Origin: Acidobacteria bacterium AH-259-G07
Lineage (GTDB): Bacteria; Acidobacteriota; UBA6911; RPQK01; JADFOI01
DNA length: 5,728 nucleotides
Direction: 5' to 3'
NCBI GenBank assembly: GCA_027717925.1
Contig: JALLON010000181.1
Coordinates: 1 to 5,728 of the forward strand
The translations under genes and the position numbers were made by a program. The notes under the pieces are model-generated. The model did not search any database. It saw only the letters and a program-made list of their open reading frames with translations, and was not told where the DNA came from. Positions 5,473 to 5,728 of the stretch are shown here, in pieces (position 1 is the first letter of the stretch; each line of letters opens with the position of its first letter).

Positions 5473-5550
5473 AATAATATTGAGCGTTAGAAATTAATAG
5501 CAATGAAAGAATACCATAGACTGAAGGAAGAAATCCCGGCGCGGTTGATG

Positions 5551-5565
5551 GGCCGAAAGACGGCC
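5551..5565 (+). promoter_or_regulatory. Leader hairpin GGCCG-AAAGA-CGGCC
   Basis: A perfect 5-bp all-GC stem with a five-base purine loop lies in the hsp20 leader, in a GC-rich stretch (5536-5596) that contrasts with the AT-rich promoter. It lies 40 bases upstream of the ribosome site and does not pair with it, so a thermosensor role is not supported. It may stabilise the message. Confidence 0.3.
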
Positions 5566-5620
5566 TGTTCACCCTATCCACGGCCGCGGCGCGGCAAACA
5601 AACACGGAGGATTAAGACCC

Positions 5621-5728
5621 ATGTCGGATGAAAAAAAGAAAAAAGAGGAAGAGAAACAGTTCGAGATTGACTTTGGCTTAGGCAAAGCTTCCTTTGGAGG
5701 CCTATTCGAAGGCCTGGGAAATCTCATT
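5621..5728 (+). CDS. Hsp20/alpha-crystallin family protein, N-terminal part, runs off the window
   Basis: Only the first 36 residues are visible: a charged MSDEKKKKEEEK start, then FEIDFGLGKASFGGLFEGLG. I associate this N-terminus (a basic/acidic head, then DFGLG and a GGLF helix) with a longer Hsp20 subfamily, members of which I recall beside gas-vesicle genes. The alpha-crystallin core would lie beyond the edge, so the family call rests on that N-terminal pattern and on the related shortened Hsp20 on the opposite strand. The start is well supported: GGAGG at 5606-5610 lies 10 bases before the ATG. It is transcribed away from the shortened copy and has its own promoter at 5434-5463. Whether gas-vesicle genes follow cannot be seen. 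Confidence 0.65.
   Translation, partial: MSDEKKKKEEEKQFEIDFGLGKASFGGLFEGLGNLI

Noticed and set aside
5467..5490. CIRCE (HrcA operator) before the intact hsp20
   Set aside because: TTAGCAAAT and GAGCGTTAG resemble TTAGCACTC and GAGTGCTAA only in part, and the spacer is 6 bases instead of 9.

Overview
The window reads as a Gram-negative, sigma-54-using bacterium: it has an NtrB/NtrC-type two-component pair, a lipobox lipoprotein and an exact -24/-12 promoter. The lepA and small-heat-shock (Hsp20) sequences look to me like the Desulfobacterota/Nitrospirota-type range, but that is an impression and not a placement. Most of the window is accessory and partly decayed DNA rather than a conserved block.

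Left part (1-2235). After about 430 bases without a supportable gene comes a PAS-HisKA-HATPase sensor kinase whose C-terminus is cut off inside the G2 box. A deletion joins it directly, out of frame, to an NtrC-type response regulator whose first strand is missing. The regulator's AAA+ domain is itself frameshifted after Walker A and stops soon after the degenerate GAFTGA loop. A small two-helix membrane ORF lies on the opposite strand behind it.

Middle part (2261-5402). Two copies of a 47-bp direct repeat, differing by one base, bound a 3.1-kb segment. The left copy ends exactly where an 80-90 residue C-terminal remnant of lepA (elongation factor 4) begins. A 100-bp AT-rich, self-complementary array of GTGATT/GTGAAT words fills the gap between the lepA stop and the stop of the next gene. 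On the minus strand lie a polytopic membrane protein of about 404 residues with no family I recognise and a lipoprotein with a von Willebrand A (VWA) domain and a complete MIDAS metal site. These two genes are nearly abutting and probably co-transcribed.

Right part (4736-5728). A shortened Hsp20 gene on the minus strand is preceded by a near-perfect sigma-54 promoter, with direct and inverted repeats at the distance expected for an activator site. On the plus strand the N-terminus of a second, apparently full-length Hsp20 begins and runs off the window. It has its own sigma-70-like promoter and a strong Shine-Dalgarno sequence. The two Hsp20 sequences diverge from one regulatory region, which also holds the second 47-bp repeat.

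The most interesting points are the uncharacterised membrane protein/VWA lipoprotein pair, which may lie downstream of a sigma-54-controlled small heat-shock gene, and the repeat-bounded segment with gene fragments at its edges. The one sigma-54 activator visible here is broken, so any working activator must be encoded elsewhere.
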